Below are positions 55,061 to 63,884 of a stretch of 64,000 nucleotides of DNA, in pieces (the stretch's first letter is position 1; every line of letters begins with the position of its first letter). The position numbers and the translations under genes were made by a program. Source of the DNA: Tropicimonas sp047971885 (GTDB lineage: Bacteria; Pseudomonadota; Alphaproteobacteria; Rhodobacterales; Rhodobacteraceae). The notes under the pieces are model-generated. The model searched no databases, was not told the DNA's origin, and worked only from the letters and a program-made list of their open reading frames with translations. Where the stretch lies: contig NZ_JBKEAE010000062.1 in the NCBI RefSeq assembly GCF_047971885.1, forward strand, positions 1 to 64,000, in the 5' to 3' direction.

Positions 55061-56188
55061 ATGACATACGCGACGCGCCAGCTTGTTATGAAGCAAAACG
55101 GGGTTGACATGGATACCGAACGCGTACTTTCTCCCTACTCAAATCTACCTTCAAGAGCATTTTGGAGAAGCGCGGTTTCTGAAAGATCTCCCTTAGATCC
55201 GGGAGATATCTATCACCCTCGCTTCCCTATTAGCAAAAATATGAAAATTGCAACAGCGGGAAGCTGCTTCGCTCAGCATGTCGGCCGGGCACTAAAAGGA
55301 GCAAATTTCGAGATAATCGATACCGAAAGAATGCCAAATTTTGTTCCCGACAAGATAGCAAACCGCTTCGGTTATCGACTTTACTCTGCAAGATACGGAA
55401 ATATATATACATCAAGACAGCTGCTTCAGCTTTGGCTAGAATCCAATGGGAAACTGTCGCCATCGTTACCCGTATGGGAAAGGAATGGGCATTACTTCGA
55501 TGCGCAGCGGCCAGGGGTTGAGCCGGACGGCCTTCCGTCACGCGAGCTGGTAATGGAACACCGCAAGTGTCACTTAAAAAATGTGATAGACGCCTTCCGT
55601 CAGGCGGACCTGTTTATATTTACATTCGGATTAACAGAGTGCTGGCTACATAGAGAAACCAGAACGGTTTATCCCACCGCGCCAGGCACAATAGCCGGAT
55701 GTTATGATCCAAGGATATTCGAATTTGAAAACCTTGATGTCCTTCAGGTCGTAGAGGATTTTGAGCGTTTTCGGAGCGAACTTCAGTCCGTGAACCCGGA
55801 GGTTCGGTTCCTGATTACCGTTTCCCCCGTCCCGCTCACAGCAACTGCTTCTGATCAACATGTCGAACTCGCAACCTGTTATTCCAAGTCCGTTCTTCGC
55901 GCGGCCTGTGGAATGCTGACCAAGAGATATGACGACATTGACTATTTTCCATCTTTCGAGGTCATTACTTCTCTGAATTCTCGGGGTGTTTATTATGAAA
56001 ACAACCAGCGAAGCGTATCACCGGCCGGCGTCAGCGCGGCCATGACGTTGTTTATGACTTCTCACGGGGTAATGCCCCCGGAGGGTCAGGAGCATTCCGA
56101 AAGGTGCAGTTCACGAAGAGCCACGAATGTAGGGACTGACAGAAACCTTGTGTGCGAGGAAGCGCTTCTGGAGGCGTTTGAGAAATGA
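55061..56188 (+). CDS. GSCFA domain protein
   Basis: The 375-residue protein has the GSCFA signature, MKIATAGSCFAQHVGRALKG, at about residues 62-80, then the family's TFGLTECWL and VSPVPLTAT segments. GSCFA proteins are SGNH-related and occur with surface-polysaccharide and lipid-modification genes; no enzyme activity is established here. Codon use is AT-rich, with codons such as ATA, TTA and AAA that neighbours avoid, which points to horizontal transfer. An alternative ATG at 55088 is possible. Overlaps the next gene by four bases. Confidence 0.85.
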   Translation: MTYATRQLVMKQNGVDMDTERVLSPYSNLPSRAFWRSAVSERSPLDPGDIYHPRFPISKNMKIATAGSCFAQHVGRALKGANFEIIDTERMPNFVPDKIANRFGYRLYSARYGNIYTSRQLLQLWLESNGKLSPSLPVWERNGHYFDAQRPGVEPDGLPSRELVMEHRKCHLKNVIDAFRQADLFIFTFGLTECWLHRETRTVYPTAPGTIAGCYDPRIFEFENLDVLQVVEDFERFRSELQSVNPEVRFLITVSPVPLTATASDQHVELATCYSKSVLRAACGMLTKRYDDIDYFPSFEVITSLNSRGVYYENNQRSVSPAGVSAAMTLFMTSHGVMPPEGQEHSERCSSRRATNVGTDRNLVCEEALLEAFEK

Positions 56189-56985
56189 CCGAAATTCTGG
56201 TTATTGGAAATTCTCATGTTGCCTCAATGAAGACCGGGTGGGATCTCATTAAGCTCGAATATCCGAGTGTCAGGATGGAGTTTTTTGCAGCCCCGGTTCC
56301 GCATTTTGGAAAATTGCAGCTCACTAATGATGGGCACTTCGGTGTCGCTGACGACGACGCGGAAGTAGACGAAGATCTTGCAAAAGTGATGCTCCGGCTG
56401 AATAAAAGAACCCGAATTAGCCTTGAGAGTTTCAGCATGGTTTATTGGGCAGGGTATCCTTGGGGGTTGGGGCGCATTATAAGCTCATTGCATGCACTTA
56501 ATCAGCCGGCAATTGATAAAATTGACGATAGACCTGCTCAAAATCGATTTTCTCTATCAGCCTTTCAGGAGATATGCAGAAGCGCCGCACTACAGAATAA
56601 ACCATCCAAAATTTGGGGGGAGACTCTCAGCGGAAGGTTAACGCTAATTCCCATGGCGTTGCCGAGCGAAGCCATGATTGGCAACACTGCCCCCAAGGGA
56701 ATGATGCCTTGGAAGGGCTATGCGGAACGCGGTGCGCCGATCTCGAGGATATTCTGTTACTATGAATCCATATTTAGAGATATGACAAGTGAACACGGAA
56801 TAAACCTTTCGTCTCGTCCCGATGAGGCAATTGGAGTTTCCGGTCTCACGAAGGCACTATACTCGCAAGGCTCTATTCGGTTGTGGAATGGAGAGCCTCA
56901 TCAAGAGAACGACTATTCCCACATGAATGGCAAATATGGCGCTTTGGTGTTACGCGATCTCCTTGACGCATCGCGAGGGATGTGA
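56185..56985 (+). CDS. SGNH-hydrolase-like protein
   Basis: The 266-residue product starts MTEILVIGNSHVASMK, which resembles the GDSL/SGNH block I (G-N-S-H, with Ser as possible nucleophile), and ends with ENDYSHMNGKYGALVL, a D-x-x-H pair typical of block V. A mixed alpha/beta pattern lies between. It may be an acyl esterase, but blocks II and III are not clear. It overlaps the GSCFA gene by four bases and shares its AT-rich codon use, so the two form one transferred unit. Convergent with fdsD. Confidence 0.65.
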   Translation: MTEILVIGNSHVASMKTGWDLIKLEYPSVRMEFFAAPVPHFGKLQLTNDGHFGVADDDAEVDEDLAKVMLRLNKRTRISLESFSMVYWAGYPWGLGRIISSLHALNQPAIDKIDDRPAQNRFSLSAFQEICRSAALQNKPSKIWGETLSGRLTLIPMALPSEAMIGNTAPKGMMPWKGYAERGAPISRIFCYYESIFRDMTSEHGINLSSRPDEAIGVSGLTKALYSQGSIRLWNGEPHQENDYSHMNGKYGALVLRDLLDASRGM

Positions 56986-57011
56986 CGCAGCCGGCGTCGT
57001 TGAGCACATCC

Positions 57012-57233
57012 TCATTCAGGCGCCGGCCGGCGGATTTCCGGCGCGGCCATAGTCACGAGGTCCGAAAGATCCGCGCCGCCGGCGGCGACGATTTCCAGCA
57101 GTTGCCGGCGCATGCGCGGCTCCCAGAAATCGTTGATATGGGTGGCGACAGCGTGAACCGCCTCCGCTTCGGGGCGGTTGGCGAAGAAGGTGGCGATCTG
57201 GTTGGACATGTAGGTCAGCTTTTCGGGGCTCAT
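57012..57233 (-). CDS. fdsD: Formate dehydrogenase delta subunit
   Basis: The 73-residue protein (MSPEKLTYMSNQIATFFANR, then HINDFWEPRMRRQLLEIV) matches FdsD, a small subunit of NAD-linked formate dehydrogenase needed for activity. The ATG at 57233 follows GAGG with good spacing; an in-frame TTG at 57251 would overlap fdhD and is less likely. Last gene of the fds operon. Confidence 0.85.
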   Translation of the reverse strand: MSPEKLTYMSNQIATFFANRPEAEAVHAVATHINDFWEPRMRRQLLEIVAAGGADLSDLVTMAAPEIRRPAPE

Positions 57234-57240
57234 CGCATCC

Positions 57241-58017
57241 TCAGGTGACAAGGCGAAAGGGATGGGCCAGCACGCGGGGGCGCCCGCCCTTGAGATTGGA
57301 AACCAGCGTCAGGCCGGCGGTGCGGGCCATCTCGACGGCCAGCGCCGTCGGGGCAGAGATGGCAATGATCGCCTCGGCGCCAAGCGCGGCGGATTTCTGA
57401 ACCATGTCGACCGACACGCGCGAGGTCAGCACCACGGCGGCACCGGCGCCGGATTCCCCCGCGCGCAGGGTTCCGCCGATCAGCTTGTCGAGCGCATTGT
57501 GCCGACCCACATCCTCGCGCAGGCGCACCAGCCCCGAGCCCGGCCGCCACAGACCGGCGGCATGGACCGCGCCGGTCGCATCGTGCAGCGCCTGCCCGCG
57601 TTGCAGCGCCCCTGCGGCATCCGCCAGATCGGCGCGGTTCAGACGCAGCGCGGCGGTGGGCACCTGCGCCGGCGGGCGCAGCGCCTGTTCGATGGACTCG
57701 ATCCCACAGAGCCCGCAGCCCACCGGGCCGGCCGCGGCGCGGCGGCGGGCCGCAAGGCGTGCCTCCTGCGCGGCCGGCAGCCAGATGCGCAACTCTATCC
57801 CCCGGCCATGTCGGGCGATCTCGACCTCGCCGATCTGGCTGATGTCATCCACGATGCCCTCGGCAACCGAGAAACCGCAGGCAAAATCCTCCAGATCGGC
57901 GGGGGTGGCCATCATCACCGCCTGCGTCGCGCCGTTATAGACCAGCGCAACCGGAACCTCTTCGGCAAGGTCGCGGCCGATCGTCAGCCCCCCGTCGATC
58001 ACAGCCTGCCGTCCCAT
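57241..58017 (-). CDS. fdhD: Formate dehydrogenase sulfurtransferase FdhD
   Basis: The 258-residue protein carries the conserved CGLCG in AAAGPVGCGLCGIES, the loop that delivers sulfur to the Mo/W cofactor of formate dehydrogenase, and the GxxAVVLTSRVSVDMVQK and ISAPTALAVEMA segments of the family. The ATG follows GGAG; a GTG six codons upstream, overlapping fdsA, is also possible. It lies one base after the fdsA stop and is needed for activity of that subunit. Confidence 0.92.
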   Translation of the reverse strand: MGRQAVIDGGLTIGRDLAEEVPVALVYNGATQAVMMATPADLEDFACGFSVAEGIVDDISQIGEVEIARHGRGIELRIWLPAAQEARLAARRRAAAGPVGCGLCGIESIEQALRPPAQVPTAALRLNRADLADAAGALQRGQALHDATGAVHAAGLWRPGSGLVRLREDVGRHNALDKLIGGTLRAGESGAGAAVVLTSRVSVDMVQKSAALGAEAIIAISAPTALAVEMARTAGLTLVSNLKGGRPRVLAHPFRLVT

Positions 58018-58018
58018 G

Positions 58019-60901
58019 TCACTCCGCAGCCACAACCCGGCGGGATTTCGCGACCTGGGCCGTATAGTCGCGCTGCCACTCCGACGGCCCGTTCGAAAGC
58101 CCGACCTGCACCGCCGTCACCTTGTATTCCGGACAATTGGTTGCCCAGTCCGAATATTCGGTGGTGATGACGTTGGCCTGCGTATCGGGGTGGTGGAAGG
58201 TGGTATAGACCACCCCCGGTGCCACGCGTTCGGTGATCCGGGCGCGCAGCGTCGTTTCGCCGGCGCGGCTGGAAAGGCGCACCCAGGCGCCATCGGCAAC
58301 GCCGCGCTGCTCGGCATCGTGGGGATGGATCTCCAGCATGTCCTCCTCGTGCCAGACCACGTTTTCGGTGCGCCGCGTCTGAGCGCCGACATTGTACTGG
58401 CTGAGAATGCGCCCCGTGGTCAGCAAAAGCGGGAACCGCGGCCCGGTACGCTCGTCGGTGGCCACGTATTCGGTCAGCACGAACAGCCCCTTGCCGCGCA
58501 CGAAACCGTCCACATGCATGATGGGCGAGCCGTCTGGCGCCGCATCGTTGCAGGGCCACTGGACCGAACCGCGCCGCTCCAGCATCGCGTAGGACACATT
58601 GGCGAAGCCCGGTGTCGTCAGGGCGATTTCGTCCATCACCTGCCCGGGGTGGGTATAGGACCATTCCGCACCCATCGCCTGCGCCAGACGCTGCGTGACC
58701 TCCCAGTCGGCCAGTCCGTTCTTCGGCGCCATCACCCGGCGTACACGGTTGATGCGCCGCTCGGCATTGGTGAAGGTTCCGTCCTTTTCGAGAAAGGTCG
58801 AACCGGGCAGGAATACATGGGCGAACGCCGCCGTCTCGTTTAGGAAAAGATCGTGAACGATAACGCATTCCATCGCCGCCAGCCCCGCCGCGACATGCCT
58901 GGTATTGGGGTCGGATTGCAGGATATCCTCGCCCTGCACGTAAAGCCCCCGGAATGAACCGTCGAGCGCGGCGTCGAGCATGTTGGGGATGCGCAGGCCC
59001 GGCTCGTCCTGAATCTCCGTATCCCATACCTTTTCGAAGATCGCGCGCGTCGCCGCGTCGTGAACGTGGCGGTAGCCGGGCAGTTCGTGCGGGAAGCTGC
59101 CCATGTCGCACGAGCCCTGAACGTTGTTCTGTCCGCGCAGCGGGTTCACCCCCACGCCAGCGCGGCCGATATTTCCCGTCGCCATGGCGAGGTTGGCGAT
59201 CGCCATCACGGTGGTCGAACCCTGGCTGTGCTCGGTCACCCCCAGCCCGTAGTAGATCGCACCGTTGCCGCCGGTGGCGAATGTCCGGGCGGCGCCGCGC
59301 ATCACCTCTGCCGGTACGCCGGTAAGCTGAGCGACCGCCTCGGGGCTGTGCCGGTCCTGCGCGACAAATTCCGCCCATTCGGCAAAGGCGTCCAGATCGC
59401 AACGCGCGCGCACGAAAGCGTCGTCAACCAGAGCCTCGGTCACGATCACATGGGCAAGCGCGGTCAGGACGGCAACGTTGGTCCCCGGTTTCAGCGCCAG
59501 GTGATGGGCGGCCTCGATATGGGGCGAGCGCACCAGATCGATCTTGCGCGGGTCGATGACGATCAGCTTCGCCCCCTGCCGCAGCCGCTTCTTGAGCCGC
59601 GAGCCAAAGACCGGATGGGCGTCGGTCGGGTTGGCCCCCATGACGATGACCACATCCGATTGTTCGACCGAATCGAAGTTCTGCGTTCCGGCAGAAGTGC
59701 CGAAGGCGGTCTTGAGCCCGTAGCCGGTGGGCGAATGGCAGACGCGGGCGCAGGTATCGACGTTGTTGTTGCCGAAAACCTGGCGAATCAGCTTCTGGAC
59801 GAGATAGGTCTCCTCGTTGGTGCAACGCGACGAGGTGATGCCGCCGATGGCCCCCACGCCATGCGCGGACTGGATCGCCCGCAGCCTGCCGGCCGCGAAG
59901 CCCAGCGCCTCGTCCCACGTAACCTCGCGCCACGGATCCTCGATGCTGTCGCGGATCATCGGGTTGAGGATGCGATCGCGGTGGTTGGCATAGCCCCAGG
60001 CGAAACGGCCCTTGACGCAGGAATGGCCACGGTTCGCCTCGCCGTTCCTGAACGGCACCATGCGGACCAGTTCGTCGCCCTGCAATTCCGCCTTGAAGGT
60101 GCAGCCCACCCCGCAATAGCCGCAGGTCGTCACCACCGAACGGGTTGGTGTGCCAAGCTCATGAACCGATTTTTCGCGCAGGGTGGCGGTCGGGCAGGCC
60201 TGCACGCAGGCGCCGCAACTCACGCAATCCGACGACAGGAAGTCATCGACGGGCGTACCCGCCGCGACGCGGCTGTCGAAGCCGCGCCCCTCGATGGTAA
60301 GCGCGAAAGTCCCCTGAATATCGTCACAGGCGCGTACGCAGCGCGAGCAGACGATGCACTTGGCCGGATCGTAGGTGAAATAGGGGTTCGAGACATCGGC
60401 GGGCAGGTATCGCGCATTCGCCTCGCCGTTCTGACGCGGCCGGAAGTGGTTTTCGCCCTCGAAACCGTAGCGCACGTCGCGCAGGCCGACGGCGCCGGCC
60501 ATATCCTGAAGCTCGCAGTCGCCGTTGGCAGCGCAGGTCAGACAGTCGAGCGGATGATCGGAGATATAGAGCTCCATCACCCCCTTGCGCAGCTTCCGCA
60601 GCCGTTCGGTCTGCGTATGAACCACCATGTGCTGTGCAACCGGCGTGGTGCAGGAAGCGGGTGTTCCCTTGCGCCCCTCGATCTCGACCAGGCAAAGCCG
60701 GCACGAACCGAAGGCGTCCAGACTGTCGGTGGCGCAAAGCCGGGGGATATCGAGCCCCGCCTCGGCCGCCGCACGCATCACCGAGGTTCCGGCCGGCACC
60801 GTCACCTCGAAGCCGTCGATGGTCAGCGTGACCGGCCTGCCCTGTTTCGCCGGCGTTCCCAGATCGCGGTCGTCGGTCCAGGGGATGATCAGATCCTTCA
60901 T
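58019..60901 (-). CDS. fdsA: NAD-linked formate dehydrogenase alpha subunit (molybdopterin)
   Basis: The 960-residue catalytic subunit oxidises formate to CO2. N-terminal cluster domains come first: a [2Fe-2S] region (CRLCLVEIEG), DHPLDCLTCAANGDCELQ, and two [4Fe-4S] sets (CIVCSRCVRACDD; CVSCGACVQACPTATL). Then CGYCGVGCTFKAELQGDEL opens the Mo-bisMGD domain, with GHSCVKGRFAWGYANHRDR carrying the Mo-ligating Cys. The start ATG overlaps the fdsB stop by four bases. The frame is open further upstream, in the fdsB region, but that is a shadow. Confidence 0.95.
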   Translation of the reverse strand: MKDLIIPWTDDRDLGTPAKQGRPVTLTIDGFEVTVPAGTSVMRAAAEAGLDIPRLCATDSLDAFGSCRLCLVEIEGRKGTPASCTTPVAQHMVVHTQTERLRKLRKGVMELYISDHPLDCLTCAANGDCELQDMAGAVGLRDVRYGFEGENHFRPRQNGEANARYLPADVSNPYFTYDPAKCIVCSRCVRACDDIQGTFALTIEGRGFDSRVAAGTPVDDFLSSDCVSCGACVQACPTATLREKSVHELGTPTRSVVTTCGYCGVGCTFKAELQGDELVRMVPFRNGEANRGHSCVKGRFAWGYANHRDRILNPMIRDSIEDPWREVTWDEALGFAAGRLRAIQSAHGVGAIGGITSSRCTNEETYLVQKLIRQVFGNNNVDTCARVCHSPTGYGLKTAFGTSAGTQNFDSVEQSDVVIVMGANPTDAHPVFGSRLKKRLRQGAKLIVIDPRKIDLVRSPHIEAAHHLALKPGTNVAVLTALAHVIVTEALVDDAFVRARCDLDAFAEWAEFVAQDRHSPEAVAQLTGVPAEVMRGAARTFATGGNGAIYYGLGVTEHSQGSTTVMAIANLAMATGNIGRAGVGVNPLRGQNNVQGSCDMGSFPHELPGYRHVHDAATRAIFEKVWDTEIQDEPGLRIPNMLDAALDGSFRGLYVQGEDILQSDPNTRHVAAGLAAMECVIVHDLFLNETAAFAHVFLPGSTFLEKDGTFTNAERRINRVRRVMAPKNGLADWEVTQRLAQAMGAEWSYTHPGQVMDEIALTTPGFANVSYAMLERRGSVQWPCNDAAPDGSPIMHVDGFVRGKGLFVLTEYVATDERTGPRFPLLLTTGRILSQYNVGAQTRRTENVVWHEEDMLEIHPHDAEQRGVADGAWVRLSSRAGETTLRARITERVAPGVVYTTFHHPDTQANVITTEYSDWATNCPEYKVTAVQVGLSNGPSEWQRDYTAQVAKSRRVVAAE

Positions 60902-62430
60902 TCTGCCGCCTCCTTGCGGATCGCGAAATCGTCCGGATAGTGGTTGAACGCCGACAGGACCGGGAATGGCGTGAAGCCGCCGAGCGCACAAAGCGAACCG
61001 TCCCGCATCGTCTGACAAAGATCGGTCAGGATTTCCACGGCTTCGCCGTCGCCCTGCCCGATCCGGTCGATGGTTTCGACGCCGCGAACAGACCCGATCC
61101 GGCACGGGGTACACTTGCCGCAGCTTTCGATGGCGCAGAATTCCATCGCGAAGCGCGCCATTTGCAGCATGTCGACCGTATCGTCGAACACGACCACGCC
61201 GGCATGGCCGATCAGCCCGCCCTGCCCGTCGAATTCCTCGTAGCCGAAGGGCGTGTCAAACAGCGCCGGCGGGAAATAGGCGCCAAGCGGCCCGCCCACC
61301 TGCACCGCCTTGACCGGACGCCCCGAGGCGGTGCCGCCGCCTATCTTCCCGACCAGATCGCCGAGCGTCATGCCGAAGGCGGTTTCGAACAGGCCGCCAT
61401 GTTTCACGTTGCCGGCGATCTGGATCGGGATTGTACCACGGGAGCGGCCAAGACCGAACTCCGAATAATGCCGGTGCCCCTTTTCGAAGATCACCGGAAT
61501 CGTGGCAAGCGAGATCACGTTGTTGACCACGGTCGGGCTGTCCATGAATCCGTGCAGCGCCGGCAGCGGCGGCTTGGCGCGCACGACGGCGCGTTTGCCC
61601 TCCATCGAGTTCAGCAACGAGGTCTCCTCGCCGCAGATATAGGCGCCGGCCCCGACACGTACCTCGATGTCGAACGCCTTGTCCGAACCCAGCACCGACA
61701 CGCCCAGCATTCCGGCCGCGCGCGCGATACCGATCGCTTCGGTCATGGTTGCGACAGCCTGCGGATATTCGGAGCGGATATAGACATATCCCTTCTCCGC
61801 CCCGGTTCCGAGGCCGGCGACGGTCATGCCCTCGATCAGGCTGAACGGATCGCCCTCCATGATCATCCGGTCGGCGAAGGTGCCGCTGTCGCCCTCGTCG
61901 GCGTTGCAGACGATGTATTTGCGTGCCGCACGGGCGAGCCGTACCGTGTCCCATTTCACGCCGGTCGGAAAACCCGCGCCGCCGCGCCCGCGCAGGCCTG
62001 AAAGCTTGACCTCGTCGACGATATCCACCGGCTTCATCGCCAGTGCGCGGCGCAGGCCGGTCATTCCGCCATGCGCCTCGTAATCGGCCGGCGACAACGG
62101 GTCGATCACGCCGCATCGGGCAAAGGTCAGGCGGGTCTGATCGCGCAGGAACGGTATCTGTTCGACCGGCCCCACGGCAAGCGGATGGTCGCCGAAGCCG
62201 CAGTCGAACAGCGCCGACACATCCTGCGGACCGACATTGCGAAACCCGCTGCGTACCCCGTCGCGTTCGATCTCGACCAGCGGCTCCAGCCAGAACATGC
62301 CGCGCGTGCCGGTGCGGACGATCTCGACCGGCTCACCCCGGCGCTCCGCCTCGGCGGCAATGGCGCGCACTGTCGCTTCGGCCCCCACGGCAAGAGCCGC
62401 GGCATCGCGCGGAACGTATATCCGCTTCAT
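60898..62430 (-). CDS. fdsB: NAD-linked formate dehydrogenase beta subunit (NADH/FMN)
   Basis: The 510-residue subunit is related to the fused NuoE/NuoF family. A thioredoxin-like N-domain is followed by the FMN/NAD site (SGLRGRGGAGFPTGVKW; CNADEGDSGTFADRMIM; GAYICGEETSLLNSMEGKR) and a [4Fe-4S] motif ESCGKCTPCRIG. It passes electrons from FdsA to NAD+. The ATG overlaps the fdsG stop by four bases. Confidence 0.94.
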   Translation of the reverse strand: MKRIYVPRDAAALAVGAEATVRAIAAEAERRGEPVEIVRTGTRGMFWLEPLVEIERDGVRSGFRNVGPQDVSALFDCGFGDHPLAVGPVEQIPFLRDQTRLTFARCGVIDPLSPADYEAHGGMTGLRRALAMKPVDIVDEVKLSGLRGRGGAGFPTGVKWDTVRLARAARKYIVCNADEGDSGTFADRMIMEGDPFSLIEGMTVAGLGTGAEKGYVYIRSEYPQAVATMTEAIGIARAAGMLGVSVLGSDKAFDIEVRVGAGAYICGEETSLLNSMEGKRAVVRAKPPLPALHGFMDSPTVVNNVISLATIPVIFEKGHRHYSEFGLGRSRGTIPIQIAGNVKHGGLFETAFGMTLGDLVGKIGGGTASGRPVKAVQVGGPLGAYFPPALFDTPFGYEEFDGQGGLIGHAGVVVFDDTVDMLQMARFAMEFCAIESCGKCTPCRIGSVRGVETIDRIGQGDGEAVEILTDLCQTMRDGSLCALGGFTPFPVLSAFNHYPDDFAIRKEAAE

Positions 62431-62906
62431 TCGTTCCCCTCCGCGATGGCACGGCTCAGAAGGTCGGCATCGACACGGCCCAGAACGGCACCGTCCAGCA
62501 TCGCCGCCGGCGCACAGGCGCAAAGCCCGAGACAGAACACCGGTTCGAGCGTAACGGCCCCGTCCCCGGCCGTCTCGCCCCAGCCGATACCGAGCCGCCG
62601 CTGCATCTCATCTGCCAGCGCGTCAGCCCCCATCGCCTTGCAGGCTTCGGCACGGCACAGCCTGACCACCCTGCGCCCGGCAGGGCGGGTGCGAAACTCG
62701 TGGTAAAAGGACATGACACCGTGGATTTCGGCGGCGGTGCGGTTCAGCACCTCGGCGATCGCCGGCAGCGCCTCGTGCGGAACATGGCCGAAGCGCTCCT
62801 GCACCTCGTGCAGGATCGGCAGCAGCGGACCCTCCAGCGGCCCGAGCCGGATCGCGATATCGCGAACCTGATCGACTATTTCCCCCTCGCACGTGTCCGG
62901 CGCCAT
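62427..62906 (-). CDS. fdsG: NAD-linked formate dehydrogenase gamma subunit
   Basis: The 159-residue subunit is NuoE-like, with a helical N-domain (ILHEVQERFGHVPHEALPAIAEVLN, split here) and a [2Fe-2S] site: CRAEAC near the middle and CLGLCAC near the C-terminus. First gene of the fdsGBA-fdhD-fdsD run. The ATG follows AGGACACG; a longer in-frame start 19 codons upstream is less likely. A LysR-type operator candidate lies about 75-95 bases upstream. Confidence 0.92.
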   Translation of the reverse strand: MAPDTCEGEIVDQVRDIAIRLGPLEGPLLPILHEVQERFGHVPHEALPAIAEVLNRTAAEIHGVMSFYHEFRTRPAGRRVVRLCRAEACKAMGADALADEMQRRLGIGWGETAGDGAVTLEPVFCLGLCACAPAAMLDGAVLGRVDADLLSRAIAEGNE

Positions 62907-62980
62907 CGTGTCCTCCCGTAACCTGTCACCAACAGACCTGCGGAAATCGCGAGGCAAGATCAATATCGATATTTCGTTGT

Positions 62981-63001
62981 TCGATAGAAATTATCTATCG
63001 A
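62981..63001. promoter_or_regulatory. LysR-type operator at the regulator/fdsG junction
   Basis: TCGATAG and CTATCGA are perfect 7-base arms around a 7-base AT-rich spacer. The centre includes T-N11-A, the core of LysR-type binding sites. It overlaps the 3' end of the LysR gene and lies about 75 bases before fdsG, where an activator would bind. Confidence 0.55.
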
Positions 63002-63884
63002 TCTGGCGGCCCATCGCCTCGGCGGCCGCGATGAACGCGCCCAGCACGGGTGTGTGTGGCTCGCGCGGCTCCGCGATCAGCCCTACCGGGTGCCCGTCGC
63101 CGGGGCTGTCGATGGGTATTGCCGCAAAGCGGCGCTCATCGTCGAAAAGCACGGCCGTGGCGCGCGGCAGGACTGTCTCCCACCCGCCGGCGCGCACGTG
63201 CGCCACAAGCGCGATCCCCGAATTCGAGGCGAGGCGAGGCGAGGCGCGCGCACCGGCCTCGGCAAGATGACCGTTGATGATACGCCGGTTCTGCATGTCT
63301 TCGGTCAGCAGGCAGAGCGGCCGGGTGGCGACCTCGGCCCAGGTCACGACCGGGCGATCTGCCAGATGCGAACCGGCAGGAACGATCAGGAAGTAACGCT
63401 CACGATAAAGTGCAACCGACATCAGGCGACCGGGCGGCTCACCGTGGAGATAGGTGATGCCTGCGTCCGCCTCCAGCCCCTCGACCATGGCGCGCACCGC
63501 CGTCGAGGTGCGCGAATGCACGGTAACCGCAAGGTTGGGATGACTGGCCAGCAACGGACGGGTCAATGCCTCGACCATGGCAAGCGCGGTCGGGATCACG
63601 GCAAGCCTGAGATTGCCCGAAAGCCCCGCGTGCGCCATGCGCAGTTCGGCCCGCATCGTGCGTGCGTCACCGGCGATACGATGCGCCCATTCCAGCGCCC
63701 GCACCCCTTCCGGCGTCAGCCCCTGATAGCGTGACCCCCGGCGCACCAGCTGAACGCCCAGTTGATCCTCAAGCTGCTTGATCGCCGCCGAAAGCGTCGG
63801 TTGCGTGACCCCGCAGGCGAGCGCGGCACGCCCGAAATGCTGCTCGTTGGCGAGCGCGATGAACATCTCAAGCTTGTCTATCAT
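62991..63884 (-). CDS. LysR-family regulator, likely of formate dehydrogenase
   Basis: The 297-residue protein has an N-terminal winged HTH (MFIALANEQHFGRAALACG, then VTQPTLSAAIKQLEDQLGVQLV) and a LysR substrate-binding domain. It is immediately upstream of fdsG on the same strand, with an operator-like site between them, so control of fds expression by formate or redox state is likely. The coding sequence contains four tandem GAGGC units (63226-63245) read as RASPRLAS, a stretch unusual for this position. Function of the regulator is inferred from location. Confidence 0.85.
   Translation of the reverse strand: MIDKLEMFIALANEQHFGRAALACGVTQPTLSAAIKQLEDQLGVQLVRRGSRYQGLTPEGVRALEWAHRIAGDARTMRAELRMAHAGLSGNLRLAVIPTALAMVEALTRPLLASHPNLAVTVHSRTSTAVRAMVEGLEADAGITYLHGEPPGRLMSVALYRERYFLIVPAGSHLADRPVVTWAEVATRPLCLLTEDMQNRRIINGHLAEAGARASPRLASNSGIALVAHVRAGGWETVLPRATAVLFDDERRFAAIPIDSPGDGHPVGLIAEPREPHTPVLGAFIAAAEAMGRQIDR
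63226..63245. repeat. Tandem pentanucleotide (GAGGC)4 within the LysR gene
   Basis: Four uninterrupted copies of GAGGC, 20 bases, lie in the effector-domain coding region. A change of one copy would shift the reading frame, as in phase-variable genes, but four copies is short for a mutable tract. Confidence 0.75.
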
